Source of the DNA: Fodinibius sediminis
GTDB lineage: Bacteria > Bacteroidota > Rhodothermia > Balneolales > Balneolaceae
NCBI RefSeq assembly: GCF_900182555.1
Contig: NZ_FXTH01000005.1
Coordinates: forward strand, 1 to 64,000
Length of the DNA: 64,000 bases
Direction: 5' to 3'
The notes beneath the pieces were generated by a model. The model was not told where the DNA came from and did not search any database. It worked only from the letters and a program-made list of their open reading frames with translations. This document shows positions 7,965 through 16,823 of this stretch, piece by piece; positions within the stretch are counted from its first letter, which is position 1; every line of letters starts with the position of its first letter. The translations under genes were made by a program, and so were the position numbers.

Positions 7965-8897
7965 ATGCTGGAAACATCCGAAATCATAGCTTTGCGTCCG
8001 GATAAGAACGAGGTGCGTCGCGACCGGCCGTATCACTTTCTGCATGAACGGGAGCGGGGAAACGACGGCGAGCTGAAAGCGGTCAATACCATTTTCCTGA
8101 CCAACAGCGAATGCCCGTTCAAGTGCGTAATGTGTGACTTGTGGAAAAATACGCTCGACGAACCAGTCAAACCGGGGGCGGTGCCTGCACAGATATCGTA
8201 TGCCCTGGAACGGCTTCCGGAGGCACAGGTCGTCAAACTCTATAACAGCGGCAATTTTTTTGACAGGAAGGCCATCCCCCCCGCCGATTATCCCGCCATC
8301 GCCCGGCTGCTGGACTCCTGTGAGCGCGTCATAATTGAAAATCATCCCAAATTGTGCAGCGACGCCTGTCTTGATTTCAAGCAGCTGCTGCAGGGCGAGC
8401 TCGAAATCGCCATGGGACTGGAAACCATCCATCCGGAGGTGCTGCCGCGCCTTAACAAACAGGTTACAACGGAGATTTTTGCAGAAGCGGCGGATTTCCT
8501 GGCCCGGCATGAGATTGAATCGCGCGCCTTCGTTCTTCTGAATCCTCCTTTTCTGACGGATCCCCGGGAAAATGTTGAGTGGGCGGTCAAAAGTGTGGCG
8601 TTCGCCCTCGAATGCGGGGTTACGGCGTGCAGTATCATCCCAACGCGAGCGGGAAACGGCGCGATGGAGAAATTGCGCAGCCAGGGGGCTTATGTGCCTC
8701 CCACTATCAATGCCCTGGAAGAAGCATTTGAGCAGGCCCTTCGACTTGGAAGGGGGCGAATTTTTGTGGACTTGTGGGATATTGAACAGTTTGCCGATTG
8801 TCCCCACTGTCTGGAAGCACGCAAACAACGATTAAAAAAGATGAACCGGGAGCAGCAGGTCCGACCTCCCGCAGTATGTTCCTATTGTAACGGATGA
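7965..8897 (+). CDS. Radical SAM protein (RaSEA/Elp3-like type)
   Basis: A 310-residue radical SAM enzyme with the 4Fe-4S motif CPFKCVMC (Cys-x3-Cys-x2-Cys) near residue 50. Further landmarks are KLYNSGNFFD, IIENHPKL and MGLETIHPEVL...LNKQ. By recall these follow the layout of the TIGR01210/archaeosine RaSEA-like group (SGSFLD, VESRPE, IGLET, LNKG). The C-terminus has two further Cys pairs (CPHC near 286 and CSYC at the end), which could bind zinc or a second cluster. The ATG at 7965 is preferred over an upstream TTG at 7950. Its last four bases overlap the start of the flavoprotein gene (ATGA, 8894-8897), so translation is likely coupled. The reaction is not predictable. Confidence 0.82.
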   Translation: MLETSEIIALRPDKNEVRRDRPYHFLHERERGNDGELKAVNTIFLTNSECPFKCVMCDLWKNTLDEPVKPGAVPAQISYALERLPEAQVVKLYNSGNFFDRKAIPPADYPAIARLLDSCERVIIENHPKLCSDACLDFKQLLQGELEIAMGLETIHPEVLPRLNKQVTTEIFAEAADFLARHEIESRAFVLLNPPFLTDPRENVEWAVKSVAFALECGVTACSIIPTRAGNGAMEKLRSQGAYVPPTINALEEAFEQALRLGRGRIFVDLWDIEQFADCPHCLEARKQRLKKMNREQQVRPPAVCSYCNG

Positions 8898-10408
8898 AAA
8901 ATAAAGAGTATGATATAGCCGTGATCGGCTCGGGCTTTTCCGGCTCACTGATGGCCCTTGGGCTGGATAAACTGGGTTATAGGGTGATCCTTATTGAAAG
9001 AGGATCCCACCCGCGTTTTGCGGTAGGCGAGTCGTCCACGCCCATAGCTGATATGATCTTGCGTGATATTGCCGACCGTTATGATTTGGATTGGCTGCAC
9101 CATTTTTCGCGCTATGGAAGCTGGCAGAAGCATCATCCTGGAATAACCTGTGGACGCAAGCGGGGGTTCAGCTACTATCGCCACCATCCAGGCGAGTCCT
9201 TTAGGACGGATGAGCGGCATGCCCGTGAGTTACTGGTGGCTGCCAGTACGGACGACCAGCAGTCTGATACGAATTGGTACCGCTCGGAGCTGGACGCATT
9301 TCTCGTCTCGAAAGTGCAGGAGGCGGGCATTGATTATGTGGACCAGACAACCATAACGTCCCTGGATCGGACAGACGGGTTCTGGAAGATGAAGGCCTAC
9401 TATCAAAAAAAGCTGAAGACCTATAGCAGCAACTGGATTATTGATGCGACGGGCAACGGCTCGCTGCTTTGGCAGCTGGGGGTTCGCTCCTCAGATGAGC
9501 ATTTTAAGACCCACTCTTCGGCCGTCTATTCTCATTTCACTGATGTGAAGCCCTGGCAGTCGTGGCTGGATGACCATGGTATTTCCAGCAGGGATTATCC
9601 TTATGATCCCGACTGGTCAGCATTGCACCATCTGCTGGATGAGGGTTGGCTTTGGATGCTGCGTTTTAATAATGGTATCACCAGTGCAGGACTTGTCCTC
9701 GATGGTAATCAAGAGTCCCGCTGGTCAGGCAATAAAGAGATGATCTGGCAAGAGGTAGTCGGACGCTATCCCTCATTGACCGAACTGTTTGAAGAGGCCG
9801 CTTATGCTGAACAGCCCGGCAGCTTGACGGCGACCCAGCGATTGCAGCGGCGAGCAGATCGCATATTCGGTGAGGGATGGGTGGCCCTGCCGCATACAGC
9901 CGGCTTTGTCGATCCACTGCACAGCACGGGCATTGCCCATACCCTGTCTGGGGTCGAGCGTCTTTTGTACGCGTTTGAAAACAGGTCGTTAGGGTCTGCT
10001 TCCAGGAATGAGTACCTCTTCAGCTATGAAAAAGCCGTCTTTAATGAGCTCCATTTTATTGATCTACTGGTCGATGGCTGCTACAAGGCCCGGGGAAACT
10101 TTGAGCTGTTCAGCACCTATGCCATGCTCTATTTTATGGCGGCCGTCTGTTATGAGAAGAAACGGATCAGCGGATCCTTCGATATTGAAGCACACGGGTT
10201 CCTGTCGGCCAATCATCCCCAGCTGCCGACACTGATCCGAGAGTGCCACCGGGAGCTGGAGCAGCTTGTTTCAGCATCTGACCTCACAGGGAAAATGGTC
10301 CGGTCATTTCGCCAGAAAGTTCAAAAGGCCATCGAACCCTATAACACCGTCGGTCTGCTGGATCCGGCCACGCCCCATATGTATGAACATACCGCCGCTG
10401 ACATATAG
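8894..10408 (+). CDS. FAD-dependent oxidoreductase, tryptophan-halogenase-like
   Basis: A 504-residue flavoprotein of the flavin-dependent halogenase/monooxygenase superfamily. Visible are the dinucleotide loop GSGFSG (residues 12-17), ERG at 35-37, GESSTP at 45-50 as in halogenases, a candidate catalytic Lys89 in GRKRGFSYY, and DATGNGS at 184-190. The halogenase signature WxWxIP is only partly kept (WLWMLR at 252-257), so halogenation is uncertain and another flavin oxidation is possible. It overlaps the radical SAM gene by four bases and closes the three-gene unit. No reductase partner or small precursor peptide gene was found beside it. Family confidence is good; the chemistry is open. Confidence 0.8.
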   Translation: MKNKEYDIAVIGSGFSGSLMALGLDKLGYRVILIERGSHPRFAVGESSTPIADMILRDIADRYDLDWLHHFSRYGSWQKHHPGITCGRKRGFSYYRHHPGESFRTDERHARELLVAASTDDQQSDTNWYRSELDAFLVSKVQEAGIDYVDQTTITSLDRTDGFWKMKAYYQKKLKTYSSNWIIDATGNGSLLWQLGVRSSDEHFKTHSSAVYSHFTDVKPWQSWLDDHGISSRDYPYDPDWSALHHLLDEGWLWMLRFNNGITSAGLVLDGNQESRWSGNKEMIWQEVVGRYPSLTELFEEAAYAEQPGSLTATQRLQRRADRIFGEGWVALPHTAGFVDPLHSTGIAHTLSGVERLLYAFENRSLGSASRNEYLFSYEKAVFNELHFIDLLVDGCYKARGNFELFSTYAMLYFMAAVCYEKKRISGSFDIEAHGFLSANHPQLPTLIRECHRELEQLVSASDLTGKMVRSFRQKVQKAIEPYNTVGLLDPATPHMYEHTAADI

Positions 10409-10410
10409 AT

Positions 10411-10447
10411 GGATAATTGGAGAATGAATTTTCTTTAATTATCCTTT
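10411..10447 (+). terminator. Candidate terminator after the halogenase-like gene
   Basis: GGATAATT (10411-10418) pairs exactly with AATTATCC (10437-10444), with an inner AGAA/TTCT pairing and a short TTT after the stem. It begins three bases after the stop codon at 10408. The T-run is weak. Confidence 0.38.
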
Positions 10448-10563
10448 GATAGGTATTTTCACATGCTTCGGTATAGAAGTTCAGCTTTCCTGCACGACCA
10501 CGGCCTGTGATTTGCCATGGACAAAGCTCTGTGATCAGTAACTGAGATTAAATTTGATGATCG

Positions 10564-12150
10564 ATGAAAAAAAATAGCCTGTTCTTTTTGTGCCTGCTTT
10601 TGGTGACGGTTATTCAACTTTCCTGCAATGATTCTCAGCAAAAGGAAAAGGAGAAGAAACCCAATATCATTCTATTCCTGGTGGATGATCTGGGCTGGCA
10701 AGACACCTCGGTTCCTTTCCACAAGGAGGAGACCCCGTTTAATGAGCGCTATGAAACGCCGAATATGGAACGGCTGGCCGAGCAGGGGATGCTTTTTACC
10801 AATGCCTATTCTGCCAGTCCGGTCTGTACGCCTACACGCAGCAGCATCATCACGGGAAAGAATCCGGCCAACACCAACATTACAGACTGGACACTGCGCA
10901 ATGATGTACGGGCAATGGACCGGGTAAAGCCGGAATCGGACTTTCCCCTGTTCGCTCCCGAATGGCGGGTGGAAGGGGTGCAGCCGGATACTCTTCTGCT
11001 TACCTCGCTTTTGAGAAAACAGGGGTATCGGACCATTCATGTGGGGAAAGCTCATTTTGGGGCACTGGAAACGGCGGGAGCCGATCCCGAAAATCTTGGA
11101 TTTGATGTGAATGTTGCAGGGCACGCTGCGGGGGCCCCGGGCAGCTACTGGCCGGAAGACAGGTATGGTAACAGCGAAACAGATTCCATTTGGGGGGTGC
11201 CCGGCATGGAACAGTATTATGAAAGCCAGGCCAACCTGACGGAAGCCCTGACGATAGAAGCCAACAAGGCCATTGATGAAGCTGTTGCCGATGACAAGCC
11301 TTTCTATATTAATATGGCTCATTATACGGTACATGCACCGATCATGGCCGATCGGCGTTATTACCAGAAGTACCTGGAGGCAGGTATCGACAGCGCCGAA
11401 GCAAAGTATGCATCCATGATTGAGGGCATGGACCGGAGCCTGGGTCAGCTGTTGAAGCATCTTGAAGAGGAAGAGGTGGCAAAAGAGACCATCATATTGT
11501 TTATGTCGGACAACGGCGGACTGAGCGTTCATTCCCGCGGCTCAACGCCCATGGGGACAGGGGGCAATACGCATAACAAACCTTTGCGAAGCGGGAAGGG
11601 ATCGGCATATGAAGGGGGCATTCGGGTTCCCATGATAGCGGCATGGGCTGAGGAAGCAGGGCAGCTGCCGCTGCAAAAGCACTTCCCCATTCAGCCCGGA
11701 AGCCGAAATGATACCCCCGTCATTTCAGAGGATTTTTATCCGACAATCCTGGAGCTCGCCGGGCTTGGTTCGGCGCACCGGGCCTATCGAGCCACAGATG
11801 GCCGCAGCTTTCTCCCGTTGCTGAAAAATGCAGAGGCTTCGGGAGAGGACCGCCTCTTATTCTGGCATTATCCGCATAAATGGGGACCCGACGGCCCGGG
11901 CTATGAACCTTTTACCGCGGTTCGGGATGGGGCATGGAAGCTGATCTATTTCTACCGGAACCAGGAGTGGGAGCTCTATAACCTGGACGAGGATATTGGG
12001 GAGACCCGGAATCTGCTTGACGAGCGAAGAGAGGTAGCCCGGAGACTTGCTGAAAAAATGACTCCCCGGATGCGGACAGCAGGGGCCCAGACACCGGTCT
12101 CGAAGGTGACGGGGAAACCCGTTGGATTACCGGTGCTGGCAGAGGAATAG
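10564..12150 (+). CDS. Secreted type I sulfatase (lipoprotein)
   Basis: A 528-residue arylsulfatase-family enzyme that would remove sulfate esters from a glycan at the cell surface or in the periplasm. The formylglycine site is Cys88 in SPVCTPTRSS (C-x-P-x-R), so it needs an anaerobic or FGE-type maturase not seen in this window. Metal-site residues are visible in LFLVDDLGW (about 37-45), in MSDNGG (about residue 315), and in the GKAHFG region. A signal peptide ends at a lipobox (IQLSC, Cys21). It is the first of three plus-strand degradative genes (sulfatase, GH95, GH31) with short spacers. A sulfated fucose-containing polysaccharide is the natural inference; the sulfatase subfamily and position specificity cannot be read here. 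Confidence 0.88.
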   Translation: MKKNSLFFLCLLLVTVIQLSCNDSQQKEKEKKPNIILFLVDDLGWQDTSVPFHKEETPFNERYETPNMERLAEQGMLFTNAYSASPVCTPTRSSIITGKNPANTNITDWTLRNDVRAMDRVKPESDFPLFAPEWRVEGVQPDTLLLTSLLRKQGYRTIHVGKAHFGALETAGADPENLGFDVNVAGHAAGAPGSYWPEDRYGNSETDSIWGVPGMEQYYESQANLTEALTIEANKAIDEAVADDKPFYINMAHYTVHAPIMADRRYYQKYLEAGIDSAEAKYASMIEGMDRSLGQLLKHLEEEEVAKETIILFMSDNGGLSVHSRGSTPMGTGGNTHNKPLRSGKGSAYEGGIRVPMIAAWAEEAGQLPLQKHFPIQPGSRNDTPVISEDFYPTILELAGLGSAHRAYRATDGRSFLPLLKNAEASGEDRLLFWHYPHKWGPDGPGYEPFTAVRDGAWKLIYFYRNQEWELYNLDEDIGETRNLLDERREVARRLAEKMTPRMRTAGAQTPVSKVTGKPVGLPVLAEE

Positions 12151-12225
12151 GAATGGCCGGCCGCTGGCGGGCAGCTGCGAGAACAGGCTGGTAATGGATT
12201 TAAATGGGAGAAAAAGCTTTGCATT

Positions 12226-14595
12226 ATGCACTTCATGAAAACATACGGTTGCATCCTAACTCTATTGCTCTTTAACCTCTCTGCACTGAAAGCCCAGGAG
12301 CAGGACCTGCAGCTTTGGTATGAATCACCGGCCCGGGCGTGGACCGAAGCGCTGCCGGTGGGCAATGGCAGCCTGGGCGGGATGATCTTCGGAGGCATCG
12401 ATCGGGAGCGAATCCAGCTGAATGAGGAAAGTGTGTGGACGGGACATCCGATCGATCGGGGAAATCCGGAGGCCAGGGCACACCTGGATTCGGTTCGACA
12501 GCTTTTGTTTGCGGGTGAATATACGGAAGCCGAGCGGCTGGCACAGGAAAAAATCATGGGTAGAAGACTGGAACAGGGCGAGCATACCTATCAGACGCTT
12601 GGGAATTTGTATTTGAATTTCCCGGGGGCGTCCAAAACAGAAGACTACCGGCGAGCACTGGATCTAAGCACAGCGGTGGCATCAGTGCATTACGAGCAGG
12701 AGGGCATCCGTTATAAGCGGGAACTGTTTTCCAGCTACCCTGATCAGTTAATGGCCCTGAATCTTTCAGCTGACCAACCTGGTGCATTATCTTTGGAACT
12801 GCAGCTCAATCGACCGAGTCAGCATGAAGCGGTAACCTTGTCGGCCAATGAAATCGTCATGCGCGAGCATACCGGCAACGGAGACGGGGTGCGGTATACG
12901 GCCCGTTTGAGGGTTAATGTCAGTGGGGGATCTGTGAACGCCGCCGATTCAACACTTCATATTTCCAATGCCGATGAGGTAACGCTGCTGCTCGCAGCTG
13001 CGACAGATTATCAGAATAAGAATCCGGATGAGCTCACCCGGCAACGACTGGACCACGCCCAGGCCTTCACCTACAAACAGTTGAAACAGCGGCACATCAG
13101 GGACTATCAGCAATTGTTCAACCGGGTGTCCCTGGATTTAACCCCGGACAGGGTAGGGGATACGGCAACCGACCGGCGGCTTGAACGTCTGAGGCAGGAG
13201 GGAGGGCCGGCTCCCCATCTTTCAGAACTTTATTTTCAGTACGGCCGTTATTTGCTGCTCAGCAGTTCCCGCTCCGGTTCGCTGCCCGCCAACCTGCAGG
13301 GAATATGGGCCGAAGGCATGGCTCCTCCCTGGAATGCCGATTATCACATCAATATTAACCTTCAGATGAACTACTGGCCGGCGGACCTGACCAACCTTTC
13401 GGAGACCTACGGCCCTTTCTTCGATTTTGTGGAAAAGCTGAGACCGCGAGGCAGGGAAACAGCCCGCCAGACCTATGGCAGCAGGGGAGCGGTAGCTCAT
13501 CATACAACCGACGTCTGGCATTTTACAGAGCCTATTGGCAAAACATACTGGGGACTCTGGCCCATGGGGGCGGCCTGGCTGACGATGCATTTCTGGGACC
13601 ATTATCAGTACACGGGAAGTGAGGCCTTTTTGCGAGAGCGGGCGTATCCTCAGATGAAATCTGCCGCCACCTTTTTTATGGATTACCTGGTGAAAGATCC
13701 CGAGACGGGGTATCTGGTCACAGGTCCCTCTATGTCGCCGGAGAATCAGTATATCACCCCGGAGGGCAAGCAGGCCAGCATAGCCATGGGGCCTGCGATG
13801 GATATGGAGATACTCCATGAATTGTTTGAAGCAACGATAAAGGCATCCCGGATGCTGGAGCTTGATGCCGCTTTCCGGGATACGCTTCAGCAACTGAAAA
13901 ATGATCTTGCTCCTGTAAGAATCGGGGCAAACGGAACGATTATGGAATGGAACGAGGATTTTGAAGAGGCCGAGCCGGGCCACCGTCATATCTCTCACCT
14001 GTATTCACTCCATCCCGGCAAGGCCATTAATGCGAATGACACCCCCGAATTGTTCCGGGCGGCCCGAAAGACCATTGACCGGAGACTGCAGCATGGCGGG
14101 GGACATACGGGATGGAGCCGGGCCTGGATTATCAACTTTTTTGCCCGCCTCAAAGATGGGGAAAAGGCCCGTGAGAATATACTGGCACTGTATACCAAAT
14201 CAACGCTGCCCAACCTTTTTGATACGCATCCGCCTTTCCAGATTGATGGTAACTTTGGCGGAACGGCGGGGATTGCGGAAATGCTGCTGCAGTCGCATGC
14301 CGGCTATGTTGAGCTGCTGCCTGCCCTGCCGAAGGCATGGAAGGAGGGGCGGGTTCGTGGCCTGAAAGCCCGTGGCAACTTTATCGTTGACATGAGGTGG
14401 GCCAAAGGTCGGCTGACCGAGGCCGTTATTACCTCCAATTCGGGAGGAACACTGCGGCTGAAAACACATTTCCCTGTGCAGGAGTCAGATAGCAGCCTGG
14501 CCGGAAGAGGGCAGCCGGTCAGCGGGCCGGGAGGGGCGGTCTACATCTATGAGCTTGAGACCAATCCGGGAGAGGTCATTACCTTGATGTTTTGA
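12226..14595 (+). CDS. GH95 alpha-L-fucosidase
   Basis: A 789-residue secreted glycoside hydrolase. It opens, after a signal peptide ending near LKAQ, with LWYESPARAWTEALPVGNGS and GGMIFGGI, the hallmark start of GH95. The (alpha/alpha)6 domain contains NADYHININLQMNYWP (about 370-385), SPENQ (about 504, the likely acid Glu) and DGNFGGTAGIAEM (about 673, the likely base Asp region). The enzyme would release L-fucose (some members release L-galactose) with inversion. A second ATG nine bases downstream (12235) is an equally good start. It lies between the sulfatase and GH31 genes and supplies the sugar fed into the fucose-oxidation genes of the locus. Confidence 0.9.
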   Translation: MHFMKTYGCILTLLLFNLSALKAQEQDLQLWYESPARAWTEALPVGNGSLGGMIFGGIDRERIQLNEESVWTGHPIDRGNPEARAHLDSVRQLLFAGEYTEAERLAQEKIMGRRLEQGEHTYQTLGNLYLNFPGASKTEDYRRALDLSTAVASVHYEQEGIRYKRELFSSYPDQLMALNLSADQPGALSLELQLNRPSQHEAVTLSANEIVMREHTGNGDGVRYTARLRVNVSGGSVNAADSTLHISNADEVTLLLAAATDYQNKNPDELTRQRLDHAQAFTYKQLKQRHIRDYQQLFNRVSLDLTPDRVGDTATDRRLERLRQEGGPAPHLSELYFQYGRYLLLSSSRSGSLPANLQGIWAEGMAPPWNADYHININLQMNYWPADLTNLSETYGPFFDFVEKLRPRGRETARQTYGSRGAVAHHTTDVWHFTEPIGKTYWGLWPMGAAWLTMHFWDHYQYTGSEAFLRERAYPQMKSAATFFMDYLVKDPETGYLVTGPSMSPENQYITPEGKQASIAMGPAMDMEILHELFEATIKASRMLELDAAFRDTLQQLKNDLAPVRIGANGTIMEWNEDFEEAEPGHRHISHLYSLHPGKAINANDTPELFRAARKTIDRRLQHGGGHTGWSRAWIINFFARLKDGEKARENILALYTKSTLPNLFDTHPPFQIDGNFGGTAGIAEMLLQSHAGYVELLPALPKAWKEGRVRGLKARGNFIVDMRWAKGRLTEAVITSNSGGTLRLKTHFPVQESDSSLAGRGQPVSGPGGAVYIYELETNPGEVITLMF

Positions 14596-14631
14596 TATTT
14601 TAAGAATTGTAATCTCACCAAAACCCATCAA

Positions 14632-16782
14632 TTGATGAGCATACACAACCTTCTGATCTGCTGTATTGCCGTTGTCCTGTCCGCTGCTCCGGCCAGAGCC
14701 CAGAATCTGTCCTGGCAGCAGGTGGAACCCGGCATCTGGAAGGCAAAGGCAGGCAAACCGGAAGCATACGATCTGTTAACCGCCTCGGGGGCTGAACCAC
14801 GCGAGGAAGGATTGACGGAGATGGGGGATTCCTCATTTCCTCTGCCCGCTGATGAGATAACCGCCCGGGTCGTCGACGGTCAGACCTACCTCCGGTTTCC
14901 GTTGGACCGCAAAGAGCAGCTTTACGGTTTTGGCCTTAATTTTAAGACGGTACATCAGCGCGGCCGGATTCTGCGACTGCATGTCGATCATTATGGAGGT
15001 GAAGATAATGGAAGGACACACGCTCCCACTCCTTTTTATGTCTCTTCAAAAGGATACGGGGTATTTATAAATTCGGCACGGTATATAAAGGTGTATGCCG
15101 GTACTGCGGCTCGAAAAGACAGCGAGGACCCTCCGGTTGCAAGAGACCGCAATACCGACCCGGACTGGACTTCTCGTCCGTATTCGGATAGCGTGGAAAT
15201 GCTGGTGCCGGCGGAAGGGGCCGAAGTCTATATTTTCGGCGGGCCCACCCCTCTTGATGCGGTGCGCCGGTATAATTTGTTCAACGGGGGCGGTCCACTG
15301 CCGCCCCGGTGGGGGTTGGGGTTCACCCAGCGTGTGCACCGTTTATATTCGGCTGAGGACATCAGGCAGGAAGCAGAAGCTTTTGCAGAGAGGGGATACC
15401 CGCTTGATTTCATTGGGCTTGAGCCGGGCTGGCAAAGTAAATCGTATCCCGGCACCTTTGAATGGGATGGGGGACGATTTCCTGAGCCTCGGACATTTGT
15501 CCGCGAGATGCTCGACAAGGGGATTCGGCTGAACCTTTGGATTAATCCCTATGTGTCTCCGGATGCTTCATTTGCCGATTCCATAGCCCCCTACACCGCC
15601 TCCCATACCGTCTGGGCTGGGATGGTTCCTGATTTTAACACGAGGGAGGGACGAAATATATTCTTTTCACAACTGGAGGAGAACCAGGTAGATAGGGGAG
15701 TGAGCGGCTATAAAATTGATGAGGTGGATGGGTATGACCGGTGGGTCTGGCCGGATGTGGCAACATTCCCCTCCGGGGTGACAGCGGAACAGATGCGCCA
15801 GACATACGGCTTGCTTGTTCAGCGCTACAGCGAGGATATGTTTGAAAAACGAAATCGTCGTACGTTCGGGCTCGTGCGGGCATCCAACGGGGGAGGTACC
15901 TCTTTTCCCTATGTCATCTATAATGATTACTATAATCACCGGAACTTCATCACAGCGCTTATCAACAGCAGTTTTTCCGGGGTGCTCTGGACACCCGAAG
16001 TGAGGGCATCCGAGACGGGGGAGGAGTGGCTTCGGCGTGTACAGTCGGTGGTCTTTTCACCAATGGCCATGATCAATGCATGGTCAAGCGGAACAAAACC
16101 CTGGTCTTTTGCCGAGGTTGAGCAGGAGGTAAGAGAAATGTTTCGGCTTCGCATGCGCATGATGCCCTACTGGTACAGCGAATATGCCAAATACCATTTC
16201 AAGGGCATCCCGCCCTTTCGCGCCATGAATCTGGAGGAAGGATTTCGGTCGGGGCTGAAGATGGAGGCCACAGAAAAGGGGCTTGAAGAAAATCCCTATG
16301 CCGAAGCGGTCAGAAAGGAGATTAATGACCAGTATATGGCAGGGGAGTACCTGCTGGTGGCGCCCATGTTTGAGGGGCAGGAGAGCCGGGAGGTCGTGCT
16401 GCCCGACGGTCGCTGGTACGATTTTTATACCGGTAATTACGTAGGAGAGAGTGAGATTATTACCGTGTCTCCGGGACTGGATAAAATACCGGTTTTTGTA
16501 AAAGACGGAGGCATTATTCCGATGATGCCGGCTAGGATGCACGCCCCCGGAGCCGGCGAAAAAGTGAATATTCAAGTGCGCCACTATGGGGAGAAAGCAG
16601 GATCGTATCTGCTCTATGATGATGACGGGCTGACGTACGACTATGAAGACGGGGAGTACCAGTTCAGGGAAATCAGGGTGGAAAAAGCACAGGATGGCCG
16701 GTGGGAGGGAACGATTGCTCCTGCCGAAAAGAATAAGCCCAATACGGTCGGTGAGGTGAGCTGGAGATTTATGCCCCCCTAA
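14632..16782 (+). CDS. GH31 glycoside hydrolase
   Basis: A 716-residue secreted enzyme (signal peptide ending near RAQN) with the GH31 N-terminal beta domain, a catalytic barrel and C-terminal beta domains. The nucleophile region reads GYKIDEVDGYD, with the Asp at about residue 362 in the family's KxD position. The usual acid/base segment (W-x-G-D) instead appears as LWTPEVRAS near 452-460, which suggests a subgroup with specificity other than alpha-glucose. It follows the GH95 gene by 36 bases and converges with the LacI gene. In this locus it may remove alpha-linked galactose, xylose or another side sugar; that is inference. Confidence 0.85.
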   Translation: MMSIHNLLICCIAVVLSAAPARAQNLSWQQVEPGIWKAKAGKPEAYDLLTASGAEPREEGLTEMGDSSFPLPADEITARVVDGQTYLRFPLDRKEQLYGFGLNFKTVHQRGRILRLHVDHYGGEDNGRTHAPTPFYVSSKGYGVFINSARYIKVYAGTAARKDSEDPPVARDRNTDPDWTSRPYSDSVEMLVPAEGAEVYIFGGPTPLDAVRRYNLFNGGGPLPPRWGLGFTQRVHRLYSAEDIRQEAEAFAERGYPLDFIGLEPGWQSKSYPGTFEWDGGRFPEPRTFVREMLDKGIRLNLWINPYVSPDASFADSIAPYTASHTVWAGMVPDFNTREGRNIFFSQLEENQVDRGVSGYKIDEVDGYDRWVWPDVATFPSGVTAEQMRQTYGLLVQRYSEDMFEKRNRRTFGLVRASNGGGTSFPYVIYNDYYNHRNFITALINSSFSGVLWTPEVRASETGEEWLRRVQSVVFSPMAMINAWSSGTKPWSFAEVEQEVREMFRLRMRMMPYWYSEYAKYHFKGIPPFRAMNLEEGFRSGLKMEATEKGLEENPYAEAVRKEINDQYMAGEYLLVAPMFEGQESREVVLPDGRWYDFYTGNYVGESEIITVSPGLDKIPVFVKDGGIIPMMPARMHAPGAGEKVNIQVRHYGEKAGSYLLYDDDGLTYDYEDGEYQFREIRVEKAQDGRWEGTIAPAEKNKPNTVGEVSWRFMPP

Positions 16783-16823
16783 TCAGGTGAAGCTCAAGGT
16801 TGTGGAACTGTCGTTCTATGATG

